Positions 17,282 to 24,648 of a DNA stretch of 34,615 nt are shown here, one piece after another. Made by a program: the position numbers and the translations under genes. Source of the DNA: an uncultured Akkermansia sp. Lineage in GTDB: Bacteria; Verrucomicrobiota; Verrucomicrobiia; Verrucomicrobiales; Akkermansiaceae. Location: positions 1 through 34,615 of the forward strand of contig CANPYO010000016.1 of the NCBI GenBank assembly GCA_947588645.1, in the 5' to 3' direction. The notes under the pieces are model-generated. The model ran no database searches, had not been told where the DNA came from, and was given only the letters and a program-made list of their open reading frames with translations. The stretch's first letter is position 1. Every line of letters starts with the position of its first letter.

Positions 17282-19432
17282 ATGGGAAAACACCCTACCC
17301 AGAGTGAATGGAGAGCGTTGCGGCGGATTGCCATCTCCGGACAAAAGGATGAGGTACGCAGCATGCTTCTGCAGATGCGGCAGAATTATCCGAATGATCC
17401 TGAGGTAGAGGCGGAAATGAACCGCTTGGAAATAGGTGAATCCCTACGCGTCGTCGAATCGAAAAAACAGCGAATTGAGCGTCTGGAAGAGGAGGCTCAG
17501 CAGGAAATCATCTCCATGATGGAGCTCTGTGGCAGTGTTCATGCTCTTTCATGTTCGCACACATCGGATTTGCAGGTCATGCAGCAGCAACTACACGCCC
17601 ATATTCGTACGCTGAAGAGTGGGCGAAAGCCTGCGCCGCAGGGTACGCGCGTATTTGCTCGCATGTTGAAAAAGGAGCTAAAAAAGCGCAAGAAAAAGAA
17701 TACTCATTCGCGTTTGGTGAAGTTGATTATAGCTGCGGTCGTTGTTTTACTACTGGTGACGGTTGTTCTGGTATTGCACGGTCGCGCGGGTAGCTTGGCG
17801 CATCAACTCAGGGACGCGCAAAATGCCGCGGATTGGAATAAAACGACAGAATTGCTTCGTGCCACGGATACCGGAATTAACCGTCTGATGCACCGCGAGG
17901 TGATATCGGCAGTGACTGATGCACGAAATTGGCAGCAGCGCGTACAAGCTGCCAGTAAGGAGCTGACACGTCAAATGCTCGTTTACGAAAATCTTGAAGC
18001 CGTATCATCACTGAGTTTGGAGGAAAGAGGCTCATTCCTTCGGCAGATACGAGCTTTGCCCGCGCCGTTTTCTACGCGTTTGTTGGAGAAGTGGGAGGAA
18101 CTGTGTCGTCCAGTGCGCCAAATACTGGAAAAGCAGAAGCAGGAGGCAATTGCCCGCTTTGGACAGCCTCTTCCCCTGCCGGAGCTGACGGGAAACCCGG
18201 CGAAAGATGAGCAGGTGCTGCAGGAAACGGAGAGGCAGCTTACTCGCCTGCAAAATGATTTTCGTGATGCTCAGGATGCCTTTGGACTGGATCAATCCGT
18301 CATTGCCCGGCACCGCGACGCCTTTGCTCGCGTGCGCAGCTTGATCGACGATATCAACATGCTCTCTCGGGCTACGAGCCTGCTGAGTACGGCTCGCAAT
18401 TACGCTGAGCACCGCCGGGCATTGGAGGAATTTAAGCCCGTGAATTATCCGGTTGCTGTGCGTGCGGCCGATATTATGCGCATTTTAGGTCAGCAGGAGG
18501 AGATGTTGTACGCAGAGATACGTAGCATGAAGTACCGCGTGCCGTCGGCGATCCCCACGCCGTATCCGGACTACATGATGAAGGCCATCACGGAAAACGG
18601 ACCAACTTTCGGACCTGAGTTCCCAGCCAATATGAGGCAACTTGAGCTCATGGAGGATCTTTTCACCAGCCGAACCATGCGTACGAAACTCTATGAGCTT
18701 ATCTCCACGGATGGGCAGGTTCATTATACGGAGGAAAAGCCAGAGGTCATTGAGGGGGACAAGCTGCGTTTTCGAGTGTCGGAGTTTGACCCTCGCTATA
18801 AACTGGACGATGAGTGGAAAACATGGCTCTATGCCCAAGCTGTGAGGATGCGTTTGATTGATGTGACTGACTTGATGAAAGCCACCGGCATTCAGCGCTC
18901 CACGTTCTTTCTGCGAGCAAATATACCGGACATGCTGGGACGAATAACGCGGGTACACACCGCGGCATGTCCTGCATTGGCGAAAGCTTATATGTATGAC
19001 ACTTTGTTGCAGCTTATTGAAGGACAAGAAAATCAGCCGATCCTTGGACTGAGGTTTTCTCCAACATTGCAAGCCGATATGCGCTCTTTTCGCAAATTGA
19101 AGGCGTCACTCGGGTTGGAATTGCGCATGAACATGTGGCTGGAACCCGTGGCTAACCACGCGCGTGCGGAGGAGGCTTTCACGAAGTGGTTCCGAGAACA
19201 TGAAGATCGACATTATGATCGCGAGATGAGTAGAAATCTCCGCGCGATTGTCTCGGATCGTCCTCATTACGTGGGGTATGTGGATGAGCATTCGCAACCT
19301 CGCTACAAAGAGACACCGTCTCCCGCTCTGGGCAAAAAAATTTACTACATTTCATCCGGTCACTTGATTGCTTCCCCCGTCGGGGAGCCCCTGCGTACAC
19401 CCAGCCCATTTTCACCTCTGTTTGTCGATTGA
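17282..19432 (+). CDS. Coiled-coil single-pass membrane protein of the GTPase operon
   Basis: 716 residues, function not recognised. Residues 1-~110 are helical (RRIAISGQKDEVRSMLLQMRQ is TPR-like; ESKKQRIERLEEEAQQEI is a coiled coil). A strongly basic patch (MLKKELKKRKKKN) precedes one transmembrane helix at about 148-168 (LIIAAVVVLLLVTVVLVL). The ~545-residue remainder would lie outside the cytoplasm: a helical, Gln/Arg-rich middle (about 180-410) and a mixed C-terminal domain from about 420, with YPDYMMKAITENG and LGLRFSPTLQADM. The layout (short cytoplasmic coiled coil, one helix, large exterior domain) mirrors the preceding GAP1-like protein and suggests both membrane proteins form a complex served by the GTPase. 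The gaps are 2 nt before and 3 nt after, so it is certainly co-transcribed. Confidence 0.6.
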   Translation: MGKHPTQSEWRALRRIAISGQKDEVRSMLLQMRQNYPNDPEVEAEMNRLEIGESLRVVESKKQRIERLEEEAQQEIISMMELCGSVHALSCSHTSDLQVMQQQLHAHIRTLKSGRKPAPQGTRVFARMLKKELKKRKKKNTHSRLVKLIIAAVVVLLLVTVVLVLHGRAGSLAHQLRDAQNAADWNKTTELLRATDTGINRLMHREVISAVTDARNWQQRVQAASKELTRQMLVYENLEAVSSLSLEERGSFLRQIRALPAPFSTRLLEKWEELCRPVRQILEKQKQEAIARFGQPLPLPELTGNPAKDEQVLQETERQLTRLQNDFRDAQDAFGLDQSVIARHRDAFARVRSLIDDINMLSRATSLLSTARNYAEHRRALEEFKPVNYPVAVRAADIMRILGQQEEMLYAEIRSMKYRVPSAIPTPYPDYMMKAITENGPTFGPEFPANMRQLELMEDLFTSRTMRTKLYELISTDGQVHYTEEKPEVIEGDKLRFRVSEFDPRYKLDDEWKTWLYAQAVRMRLIDVTDLMKATGIQRSTFFLRANIPDMLGRITRVHTAACPALAKAYMYDTLLQLIEGQENQPILGLRFSPTLQADMRSFRKLKASLGLELRMNMWLEPVANHARAEEAFTKWFREHEDRHYDREMSRNLRAIVSDRPHYVGYVDEHSQPRYKETPSPALGKKIYYISSGHLIASPVGEPLRTPSPFSPLFVD

Positions 19433-19435
19433 ACA

Positions 19436-19972
19436 ATGTTGGTAGCACTCATGTCAGATGCTCATGATGAGCAAGAGAATTTATTGAAAGCAGTACGTCT
19501 GGCTAAGGAGGCCGAATGCCGCCATCTGCTTTACCTTGGGGACTTATGTACGGTCGAGACGTTGCGGGTGTTGCGGCAAGCATGGCCTCTCGAACTCGAT
19601 TTGGTTCCGGGAAACAATGACTATCCGCGCGTGATGTTCGAGGAATGTGTGCGCGAGTGGCAGAACACACGATTCCACGCTGATACAGCTCGCTTGACAG
19701 TGGAGACACGGCGAATCCTGATGACGCATGTGCCGGGTTACGCGCTTCAGCTGGCGGCGGAATCCGGGAAGTATGACGCCGTTTTTTTCGGCCACACGCA
19801 TCGTCCCACCTGTGCAAAAATCGGTTGCGCTGTGGTGGCGAATCCCGGTGATTTGCAGGGGCGGTTTGCGGCACCATCATTTGCTGTATATGACACTGAG
19901 ACCAACAGCGTGACCATGGTACCGCTCGATTCCACCTTGTCCACATCATGCATTACCTCATCCACCATTTAA
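19436..19972 (+). CDS. YfcE/MJ0936-type metallophosphodiesterase
   Basis: A 178-residue calcineurin-like phosphoesterase with the full metal-ligand set: DAH (Asp8, His10), GDLC (Asp36), GNND (Asn61), THVPG (His98) and GHTHRP (His120, His122). Relatives hydrolyse phosphodiesters with Mn or Ni, and natural substrates are mostly unknown. It starts 3 nt after the membrane-protein gene, and its 3' end overlaps the phosphopantetheinyl transferase gene by 25 nt. It is therefore part of the five-gene run, though it may be a housekeeping passenger rather than a component of the GTPase module. No signal peptide, so cytoplasmic. Confidence 0.88.
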   Translation: MLVALMSDAHDEQENLLKAVRLAKEAECRHLLYLGDLCTVETLRVLRQAWPLELDLVPGNNDYPRVMFEECVREWQNTRFHADTARLTVETRRILMTHVPGYALQLAAESGKYDAVFFGHTHRPTCAKIGCAVVANPGDLQGRFAAPSFAVYDTETNSVTMVPLDSTLSTSCITSSTI

Positions 19973-20526
19973 GTGAAGGAAAGGTGCAACTGCTGAGCCC
20001 GGAGGAGCTGGATCCCATGGAGCAGGAGGCTTATGCTGTGCGCGGTGAGAAGTTTTTGAGGGAACGTAGTATCTTGAAGCGCGAGCTGTCGCGACTCACG
20101 GGTCTTCCGATACCGCAGATATGCCTGCGCTATTCTGAGCACGGCAAGCCAGAGTGCGAGCAGCAGCCTTTTAATCTGAGTCATAGTGGGGATTTGCTCT
20201 GCATCGCTTTTCACCACAGGAGAGTAGGGGTGGATATCGAGAGGATCCGCCCGCGTTGCCACATGCATGAGGTTGCACGGCGCATCATGAGCCCGGAGCA
20301 ATGGAGGGCCTGGCAAGACCGAGGAGGTGTCGTTCGGGAGTTTTACGTGTGTTGGTGCGCAGCTGAGGCCTTGGCAAAATGGTGTGGCGGCAGTGTGCTG
20401 TCGGCCAGGGAAAGACCTTTTCTCTACTTGGATGAGCGCATTGAACCGTGTTTTCCTGGCGCCCCGCTGGTTGAGATTTTTGACCCCGCTCCAGATTTCG
20501 TCGGAGCTGTGGCCTATGAACCCTGA
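19948..20526 (+). CDS. Sfp-type 4'-phosphopantetheinyl transferase
   Basis: 192 residues; transfers phosphopantetheine from CoA to a Ser of carrier proteins. Motifs: RYSEHGKP (61-68), FNLSHSGD (75-82), VGVDIE with Mg ligands Asp96 and Glu98, and WCAAEALAK (136-144). The last normally reads WxxKEAxxK. Here Trp136, Glu140 and Lys144 are kept but the Lys before Glu is Ala139. No polyketide or peptide synthetase genes are near, so the target is either the fatty-acid acyl carrier protein or a distant pathway. The start lies inside the preceding gene (25-nt overlap in another frame). The gene converges on the minus-strand membrane-protein gene with only 3 nt between stops. Confidence 0.87.
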   Translation: MHYLIHHLSEGKVQLLSPEELDPMEQEAYAVRGEKFLRERSILKRELSRLTGLPIPQICLRYSEHGKPECEQQPFNLSHSGDLLCIAFHHRRVGVDIERIRPRCHMHEVARRIMSPEQWRAWQDRGGVVREFYVCWCAAEALAKWCGGSVLSARERPFLYLDERIEPCFPGAPLVEIFDPAPDFVGAVAYEP

Positions 20527-20529
20527 GAA

Positions 20530-21657
20530 TCAGCGGGAAAAGAAACGTGCGCTCACATCAGTGCCAAACTTGCGACGTCGGTCATCAGCAATGGCGTTCC
20601 ATCCGGCATCTACGGTTTCGCTCACGTTAATCAGGTTCCCATCCTTGCTGGTGAAGATGAAGAGAGCTGCCGTACGCTTGCCATCCGATACGGTGAAGAA
20701 GCGTGTGCGGCTGTCGAAGACATCATCAACGGAGGCAAGGCGGATATCAGAGTCATCCAGCAACTGTGCCCGATAATCGGCTGGAGCACGCTGCACTTGC
20801 AACCATTTGCGAGCTTGTGACAGGGTTTTGCCGGAAAATATTTCTTTGTCTGATACGTGGCGTAACACGCGCAGAGCTGCGTGCACGGCGCGCGGAGTTG
20901 CTCGACAGGTCCCATTGTCCAACCGTGTGTGCTCATACATGACCCGCAAATCGCGTTGCAGAGCTTCGTTTGGCGTGGGTTGCGGGTACAGGAAAAACCA
21001 CAACACAAGCAGCACTCCGAACAGCAAGTACAAGACGTTCCGGCGGCGGCGCACAAAGATCAACCTGCGCATGAGTGCCAAAAAACGCTCGATTACGGTT
21101 TGATCGGGGGAACCGAAGAGAAAACGCACCTTAGCACGTGCGGGATTAGCCGCGATTTCTCGCACAGTGAGCGCATGGGACGGATCCAGGATGTCGGCAT
21201 CCAAAGCATTTTCATCCTGCTCTCCTTGATGAGGTTCGCGGAAAAGGTACACGAAAAGTCCGCAGCGCAGCAGGAAACTGGCAGCGGTGATGAGAGCAAA
21301 ATAGAAGAGTCCCCATTCAAGTTTGCCGTCTTCAAAGGGCAGGGTGCGGGTGACGAGTTCCGGTGCCCACGCGTGCAGTACCGGGAAGGCAATGATTCCC
21401 CCTAGGAGCACCGTGCCCATAGCGATAAACCACACTTTGTTGCGATGCGAACCCAAGCCGCTCGCCAGTTCCATGAACAGTAGGGGAATGAGCCAAACGA
21501 CCGGCTTGATGTCATATACGGTGAACCCTTGCACGTACTCTATATCCGGCGTAGGCGGGAGAAGGGTGTCCGGATATGACAATGCGTACAGCAATGCAAA
21601 CGCTCCCATCGTTGTGAGTACGCAGCGCACGCAAAAGCTGATACGCATCAAAATCAT
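20530..21657 (-). CDS. Five-helix membrane protein of unknown function
   Basis: 375 residues, not recognised. Hydrophobic helices at about 7-25, 52-70, 75-98, 115-140 and 203-225 are followed by a ~150-residue soluble tail (226-375) predicted outside the cytoplasm. The tail reads like an alpha/beta domain (SDIRLASVDDVFDSRTRFFTV, ALFIFTSKDGNLINVSE). The loop between helices 4 and 5 is cytoplasmic and charged. The start is uncertain: ATG 21657 is only 5 nt after the -10 box, so either the message is leaderless or translation begins at ATG 21648 (MRISFCVRC), 8 nt into the transcript. Monocistronic. Confidence 0.75.
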   Translation of the reverse strand: MILMRISFCVRCVLTTMGAFALLYALSYPDTLLPPTPDIEYVQGFTVYDIKPVVWLIPLLFMELASGLGSHRNKVWFIAMGTVLLGGIIAFPVLHAWAPELVTRTLPFEDGKLEWGLFYFALITAASFLLRCGLFVYLFREPHQGEQDENALDADILDPSHALTVREIAANPARAKVRFLFGSPDQTVIERFLALMRRLIFVRRRRNVLYLLFGVLLVLWFFLYPQPTPNEALQRDLRVMYEHTRLDNGTCRATPRAVHAALRVLRHVSDKEIFSGKTLSQARKWLQVQRAPADYRAQLLDDSDIRLASVDDVFDSRTRFFTVSDGKRTAALFIFTSKDGNLINVSETVDAGWNAIADDRRRKFGTDVSARFFSR

Positions 21658-21662
21658 ACCGC

Positions 21663-21691
21663 ATTCTATGCCGTACTCCGGACGGTGTCAA
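21663..21691 (-). promoter_or_regulatory. sigma70-type promoter of the membrane-protein gene
   Basis: Minus-strand TTGACA (21691-21686), 17-bp spacer, TAGAAT (21668-21663). It lies 5 nt from the first ATG (21657), the closest promoter-start spacing in the window. Confidence 0.75.
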
Positions 21692-21708
21692 GAATTCTCC
21701 CAAATCGT

Positions 21709-21730
21709 ACAAAACTGCCGACGGCGTAAG
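21709..21730 (+). repeat. Dispersed repeat F, copy 1
   Basis: 22 bp identical to 34309-34330 (core AAAACTGCCGACGGCGTAAG). In both places a CCCCGCAGGG hairpin and later a GTGGTGCC(A/G)GTG word follow, so the copies share a longer diverged scaffold. Confidence 0.7.
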
Positions 21731-21818
21731 TCAGTTTAGCCAAAAGCGCAGCTTTTGCCCCGCAGGGCTTACCGGCAGAGTGGTGCCAGTGAGTCCAAAG
21801 TCCCCGAGGGCTCGGCAC

Positions 21819-22047
21819 GGCAAACGCATTTGAGAGAAGTTAATCGACAGAGGAAATACTCTTATTAGCTGATATCAATGTTTATACGTATCAAAAATCG
21901 TGATAACCAGCGGTCATCATGATGACTGCTCTAAAGGGATCTCTGCATACGTTAATAACCCGAAAAAATCTGCGCAACGCGCACATTATTAATAAATCGT
22001 AAATCGTACGTCGTACATAGGCAAACGCATTTTCTAATGCGTTTGCC
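21819..22047 (+). repeat. Dispersed ~220-bp element A, copy 5
   Basis: Both ends intact: GGCAAACGCATTTGAGAG at the left, and the hairpin (22020-22031 with 22036-22047, loop TTCT) at the right. It includes the AGCGGTCATCATGATGACTG near-palindrome and three TCGTA-heptamers. It is closest to copy 2. It ends 8 bp from the stop of the minus-strand secreted-protein gene, where the hairpin could terminate transcription. Confidence 0.85.
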
Positions 22048-22054
22048 TCGGGTT

Positions 22055-22774
22055 TCAGTCTAATTTTTTTGCTTGGAGACGCGCGGCACGGAGCTTTTCA
22101 CGCTCTTCGTACGCTAGGCGTCCGAGTTGAGAGGAGGCGTCCAAGTCACGAGCGAGCTCGAGAGCGGCGATGGCCTGCATGAAAAAGTGTTCAGAGATGG
22201 CCGTGTGCGCTTTATTGTACTCGGCAGCATACAGGCACATAAGGGCAGGATACAGGCAGCGCAGAGCGATGAATTGGCGGGTATTCACAGGGATATTTTC
22301 TAACGCTGTAAGGAGACGCAGGTGTTCTGCGGCACAAGCCTTTTCCTGCGCAGAAATGAAAGGCATGTATACACGCGCGGTATCGTAATATAGATCGGCA
22401 ACCAAGAGGCGCTGTGCCGTTAGTTGGGTACGTTGGGGGGCGTGGGCATGGTTGCGAGCCTCACGAACACCTTGCTGAGAAAGTCCTCTCAAAGGAAGTG
22501 TTGCATAGCAGCCTTGCGCATCCTGCAGAACCAGGCAAGGAATGGTGCGCACTCCAGCGCTGAGAGCAGCATGCTGAACCTTTAAATCCTCTGCTGACTT
22601 ACATACATTGGGCAGGGCTTGCAGTGTGACTTCTGTGTCGGGAGGAGCAACTTTGGCTGCAATTTGCCGGATCGCACTCACATCTGCCCCCTGTGCGTGG
22701 TAGAGAACCCAGCTCTCCCCGGCACGGGAGCCGGAAACGACCATGCAGAGAAGAGCAAACAGGAAGCGCGTCAT
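22055..22774 (-). CDS. Secreted protein of unknown function in the BI-1/Jag operon
   Basis: 239 residues with a Sec signal peptide (MTRFLFALLCMVVSGSRAG, likely cut around SRA-GES). The mature start, ESWVLYHAQGADVSAIRQIAAK followed by GVRTIPCLVLQDAQGCY, resembles a degenerate thioredoxin-like fold with an IPCLV strand but no CxxC. The second half is all helical (EHLRLLTALENIPVN, ALELARDLDASSQ), ending in a Lys/Arg-rich tail. The ATG overlaps the stop of jag by 4 nt, so translation is coupled. No function proposed. Confidence 0.72.
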   Translation of the reverse strand: MTRFLFALLCMVVSGSRAGESWVLYHAQGADVSAIRQIAAKVAPPDTEVTLQALPNVCKSAEDLKVQHAALSAGVRTIPCLVLQDAQGCYATLPLRGLSQQGVREARNHAHAPQRTQLTAQRLLVADLYYDTARVYMPFISAQEKACAAEHLRLLTALENIPVNTRQFIALRCLYPALMCLYAAEYNKAHTAISEHFFMQAIAALELARDLDASSQLGRLAYEEREKLRAARLQAKKLD

Positions 22775-23241
22775 GCTTCGCGTGAGATGGTGATGCGCTT
22801 GTAACGTGCCTCACCTTCCTCGGATTTGGTAACAATGCCGGGCATATCAGCCAAGGAAGAGTGCACCAGACGGCGAAAATAGGCATTGAGGGGTTTAAGA
22901 GTTTGGGGGCGTCCGGAAGCGAGTACCTGTTCAGCTTTCTGGCGGGCAGTAGAAATCACGCGATGCTCCAGTTGCTCACGGTAGTGATCGCAATCCACAC
23001 GAATGCGAGGGGCGTTCTGTGCGTGCAGCACCGCGATGCGGTTTAGCAGGTACTGTAAATCATCCAATCGGGAGCCGCCGTCACCGATGATGAAGCGAGA
23101 GTCCGGCCCGGCAATCATGAGCGAGATTTCCTCTGCATCGCACTTTTCGGTGGAGAGCTCGTGCTCAAATCCCAGAGAGCGGAGAATACTGTCGGCGAAT
23201 TCCGTGACGATTTCGTTGATTTGCTCAGGTGTTTTATCCAT
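22771..23241 (-). CDS. Jag-like KH-R3H RNA-binding protein
   Basis: 156 residues. A KH domain of the Jag/KhpB type (about 15-90: LGFEHELSTEKCDAEEIS, FIIGDGGSRLDDLQYLLNRI, RIRVDCDHYREQ) is followed by an R3H domain (RQKAEQVLASGRPQTL, FRRLVHSSLADMPGI). Jag proteins bind RNA and affect cell division or envelope synthesis in other bacteria. The KH GxxG loop reads G-D-G-G, with an acidic residue in place of the usual basic one, so RNA affinity may be reduced. The N-terminal Jag-N domain is absent. It is co-transcribed with the BI-1 gene (21 nt upstream, SD-less leader) and the secreted-protein gene. It is usually found near yidC/rnpA, which are not here. Confidence 0.85.
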   Translation of the reverse strand: MDKTPEQINEIVTEFADSILRSLGFEHELSTEKCDAEEISLMIAGPDSRFIIGDGGSRLDDLQYLLNRIAVLHAQNAPRIRVDCDHYREQLEHRVISTARQKAEQVLASGRPQTLKPLNAYFRRLVHSSLADMPGIVTKSEEGEARYKRITISREA

Positions 23242-23262
23242 AGGGTGTGATGGGGGTGAGGA

Positions 23263-23970
23263 TTATCGGCGATCTCCCATAAAACGCAGGAGGTAAAGGA
23301 AAAGGTTGATGAAATCTAAGTACAGGGACAAGGCACCGAGCACGGCTCCCTTGGCACGTCCCTCTTCGTCGCGCATGGCTGCTCCTTGTCGCAGCAGCAT
23401 CTGGGTGTCATAGGCCGTCAGAATGGAGAACGTCAGAACTCCTACGATGCTGATGATGATATCAAAAGTGTCGTTCTTCCAAAATAGGTTGGCGATCAAG
23501 CAAATGACCAAACCGATGAGAATCATGAGGAGAGCCGTCCCAATCGGGCTGAGGTCTCGTTTCGTGCAAGCGCCGTAGAGGGCCATGACCCCAAAGGTTC
23601 CCCCTGCGCAGGCGAATGTGAGTGTCAAGGATTGCTGCGTGTAGCATGAGAGTATGGGCCCGAGCGTCAGCCCCTCCAGAACGGAGAAGGCAATGAGCAG
23701 CACACCCAAGGTGCGTGCACTCAATTTTTCGCGACCGAAACTCATGACGACCACAATGCCTAAGCCGACGAGACTCAGCAAACACCAGTGTGAAACAGCA
23801 AAGAGGTAAAGTTCTTGACTGCGCGTGCAAAATATCGCGATTCCTGTCGCAATTAACAGTGAGAACGCCATCCAGCCGTATACTTTATTCATGTATGCGC
23901 GGGCAAACTCATTGCTGAAGCGCGATTTTACCTCAGCAGGCTTGATTTGGATGACTTCTTGCTCATTCAT
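23263..23970 (-). CDS. Bax inhibitor-1 / YccA-family membrane protein
   Basis: 235 residues with seven hydrophobic helices typical of the BI-1 (UPF0005, TMBIM) family. Recognisable segments: FARAYMNKVYGWMAFSLLIA at the start, LIAFSVLEGLTLGPIL, and ILTAYDTQMLLRQG near the end, carrying the conserved Asp of the Ca-leak channel fold. Bacterial members are pH-sensitive Ca channels or interact with FtsH. The start is set at ATG 23970 (MNEQEVIQIKPAE) because the -10 box is only 6 nt upstream. The longer frame from 24045 would cross the promoter. First gene of a three-gene minus-strand operon. Confidence 0.9.
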   Translation of the reverse strand: MNEQEVIQIKPAEVKSRFSNEFARAYMNKVYGWMAFSLLIATGIAIFCTRSQELYLFAVSHWCLLSLVGLGIVVVMSFGREKLSARTLGVLLIAFSVLEGLTLGPILSCYTQQSLTLTFACAGGTFGVMALYGACTKRDLSPIGTALLMILIGLVICLIANLFWKNDTFDIIISIVGVLTFSILTAYDTQMLLRQGAAMRDEEGRAKGAVLGALSLYLDFINLFLYLLRFMGDRR

Positions 23971-23976
23971 GCCTGC

Positions 23977-24006
23977 ATGATACCACGCGGGCAGCGTCCG
24001 TGTCAA
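23977..24006 (-). promoter_or_regulatory. sigma70-type promoter of the BI-1 operon
   Basis: Minus-strand TTGACA (24006-24001), 18-bp spacer, TATCAT (23982-23977). Six nt to the ATG at 23970 predicts a leaderless mRNA. Confidence 0.72.
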
Positions 24007-24014
24007 GAAGCATG

Positions 24015-24055
24015 CGTGTCCCAATAAAATCTTCTCCAAGCTCATTCAACCCATT
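24015..24055 (+). repeat. Dispersed repeat B, copy 2
   Basis: Differs from copy 1 (12635-12675) at only two of 41 positions (AA for GG after CTTCTCC). Confidence 0.8.
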
Positions 24056-24299
24056 TCTTCGCGTGTGGGATGCGAGACACACCACTTTCTTTCGCGCAAC
24101 ACTCGCTAGCTTTGCAGTCGTACACCGTACTTCATACATAGGCGCCGCTAGGCGCCACCGCCATCGTCTTCGAAAATTCTGCTTTGCTTTTATTTCGCAG
24201 AAACGCGCGAAGCGTGCTGGCATTCAAATCGTAAATCGTACATCGTAAATAACCAACAACTTATGCCTCATAATGTGCCGTTAACTTCCTATTGGAGGT

Positions 24300-24321
24300 G
24301 CTTTTTCTTGGGACGGATGTG
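24300..24321 (+). repeat. Dispersed repeat C
   Basis: GCTTTTTCTTGGGACGGATG plus TG, 27 bp past the 3' end of tRNA-Pro. Confidence 0.68.
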
Positions 24322-24347
24322 GGAGTGGACAGGGGCGTCCCATCAAG

Positions 24348-24421
24348 TCGGGGCGACAGGATTCGAACCTACGACATCCAGCTCCCAAAGCTGGCGCTCT
24401 ACCAGGCTGAGCTACGCCCCG
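24348..24421 (-). tRNA. tRNA-Pro(UGG)
   Basis: 74 nt. The 7-bp acceptor CGGGGCG/CGCCCCG pairs fully, discriminator A. D-arm GCTCAGCCTGGTAGAGC; anticodon arm CCAGC-TTTGGGA-GCTGG with anticodon TGG; T-loop GGTTCGAATCC. CCA is not encoded (ACTT follows), so it needs CCA-adding enzyme. It lies 23 nt after tRNA-Phe in one transcript, separated by a TGCCC/GGGCA mini-hairpin. Confidence 0.95.
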
Positions 24422-24444
24422 TTGCCCCTACGGGCACAGAAAAA

Positions 24445-24517
24445 TGGCTCGGGACGGAATCGAACCGCCGACACGGGGATTTTCAGTCCCCTGCTCTGCC
24501 AACTGAGCTACCGAGCC
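24445..24517 (-). tRNA. tRNA-Phe(GAA)
   Basis: 73 nt. Acceptor GGCTCGG/CCGAGCC with discriminator A; D-arm GCTCAGTTGGCAGAGC; anticodon arm GGGGA-CTGAAAA-TCCCC with anticodon GAA; T-loop GGTTCGATTCC. CCA is not encoded (TTTT follows). Confidence 0.96.
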
Positions 24518-24554
24518 GTAGGAATACTCCGAAAGGGAAAGTAACCGCTGCGGC

Positions 24555-24583
24555 ATGATACACGCAAAGAAGCGATTTGACAA
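24555..24583 (-). promoter_or_regulatory. sigma70-type promoter of the tRNA-Phe/tRNA-Pro unit
   Basis: Minus-strand TTGTCA (24583-24578), 17-bp spacer, TATCAT (24560-24555), 37 nt before the 5' end of tRNA-Phe. Confidence 0.65.
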
Positions 24584-24648
24584 GACAAAATGTTGCGCAG
24601 GGAGTAAATTTTTTCGAGAGAACAGGAGGAAAGCACATCCGCCCCCAC

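Larger units (their letters stand above)
21658..22054. other. Repeat-filled intergenic region
   Basis: 397 bp holding the minus-strand promoter, repeat F (21709-21730), GC-rich hairpins (AAAGCGCAGCTTT near 21742-21754, GCCCCGCAGGGC near 21756-21768) and element A copy 5 (21819-22047). No gene seen. Confidence 0.7.
23971..24347. other. Repeat-filled intergenic region BI-1/tRNA
   Basis: Contains the BI-1 promoter, repeat B copy 2 (24015-24055), degenerate TCGTACA-like heptamers (24118-24138), a GGCGCC-GCTA-GGCGCC hairpin (24142-24157), three clean heptamers (24229-24249) and repeat C (24300-24321). No gene seen. Confidence 0.65.

Noticed and set aside
23971..24045. N-terminal extension of the BI-1 protein
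   Set aside because: Crosses the promoter and part of repeat B; family N-terminus begins at MNEQ (23970).
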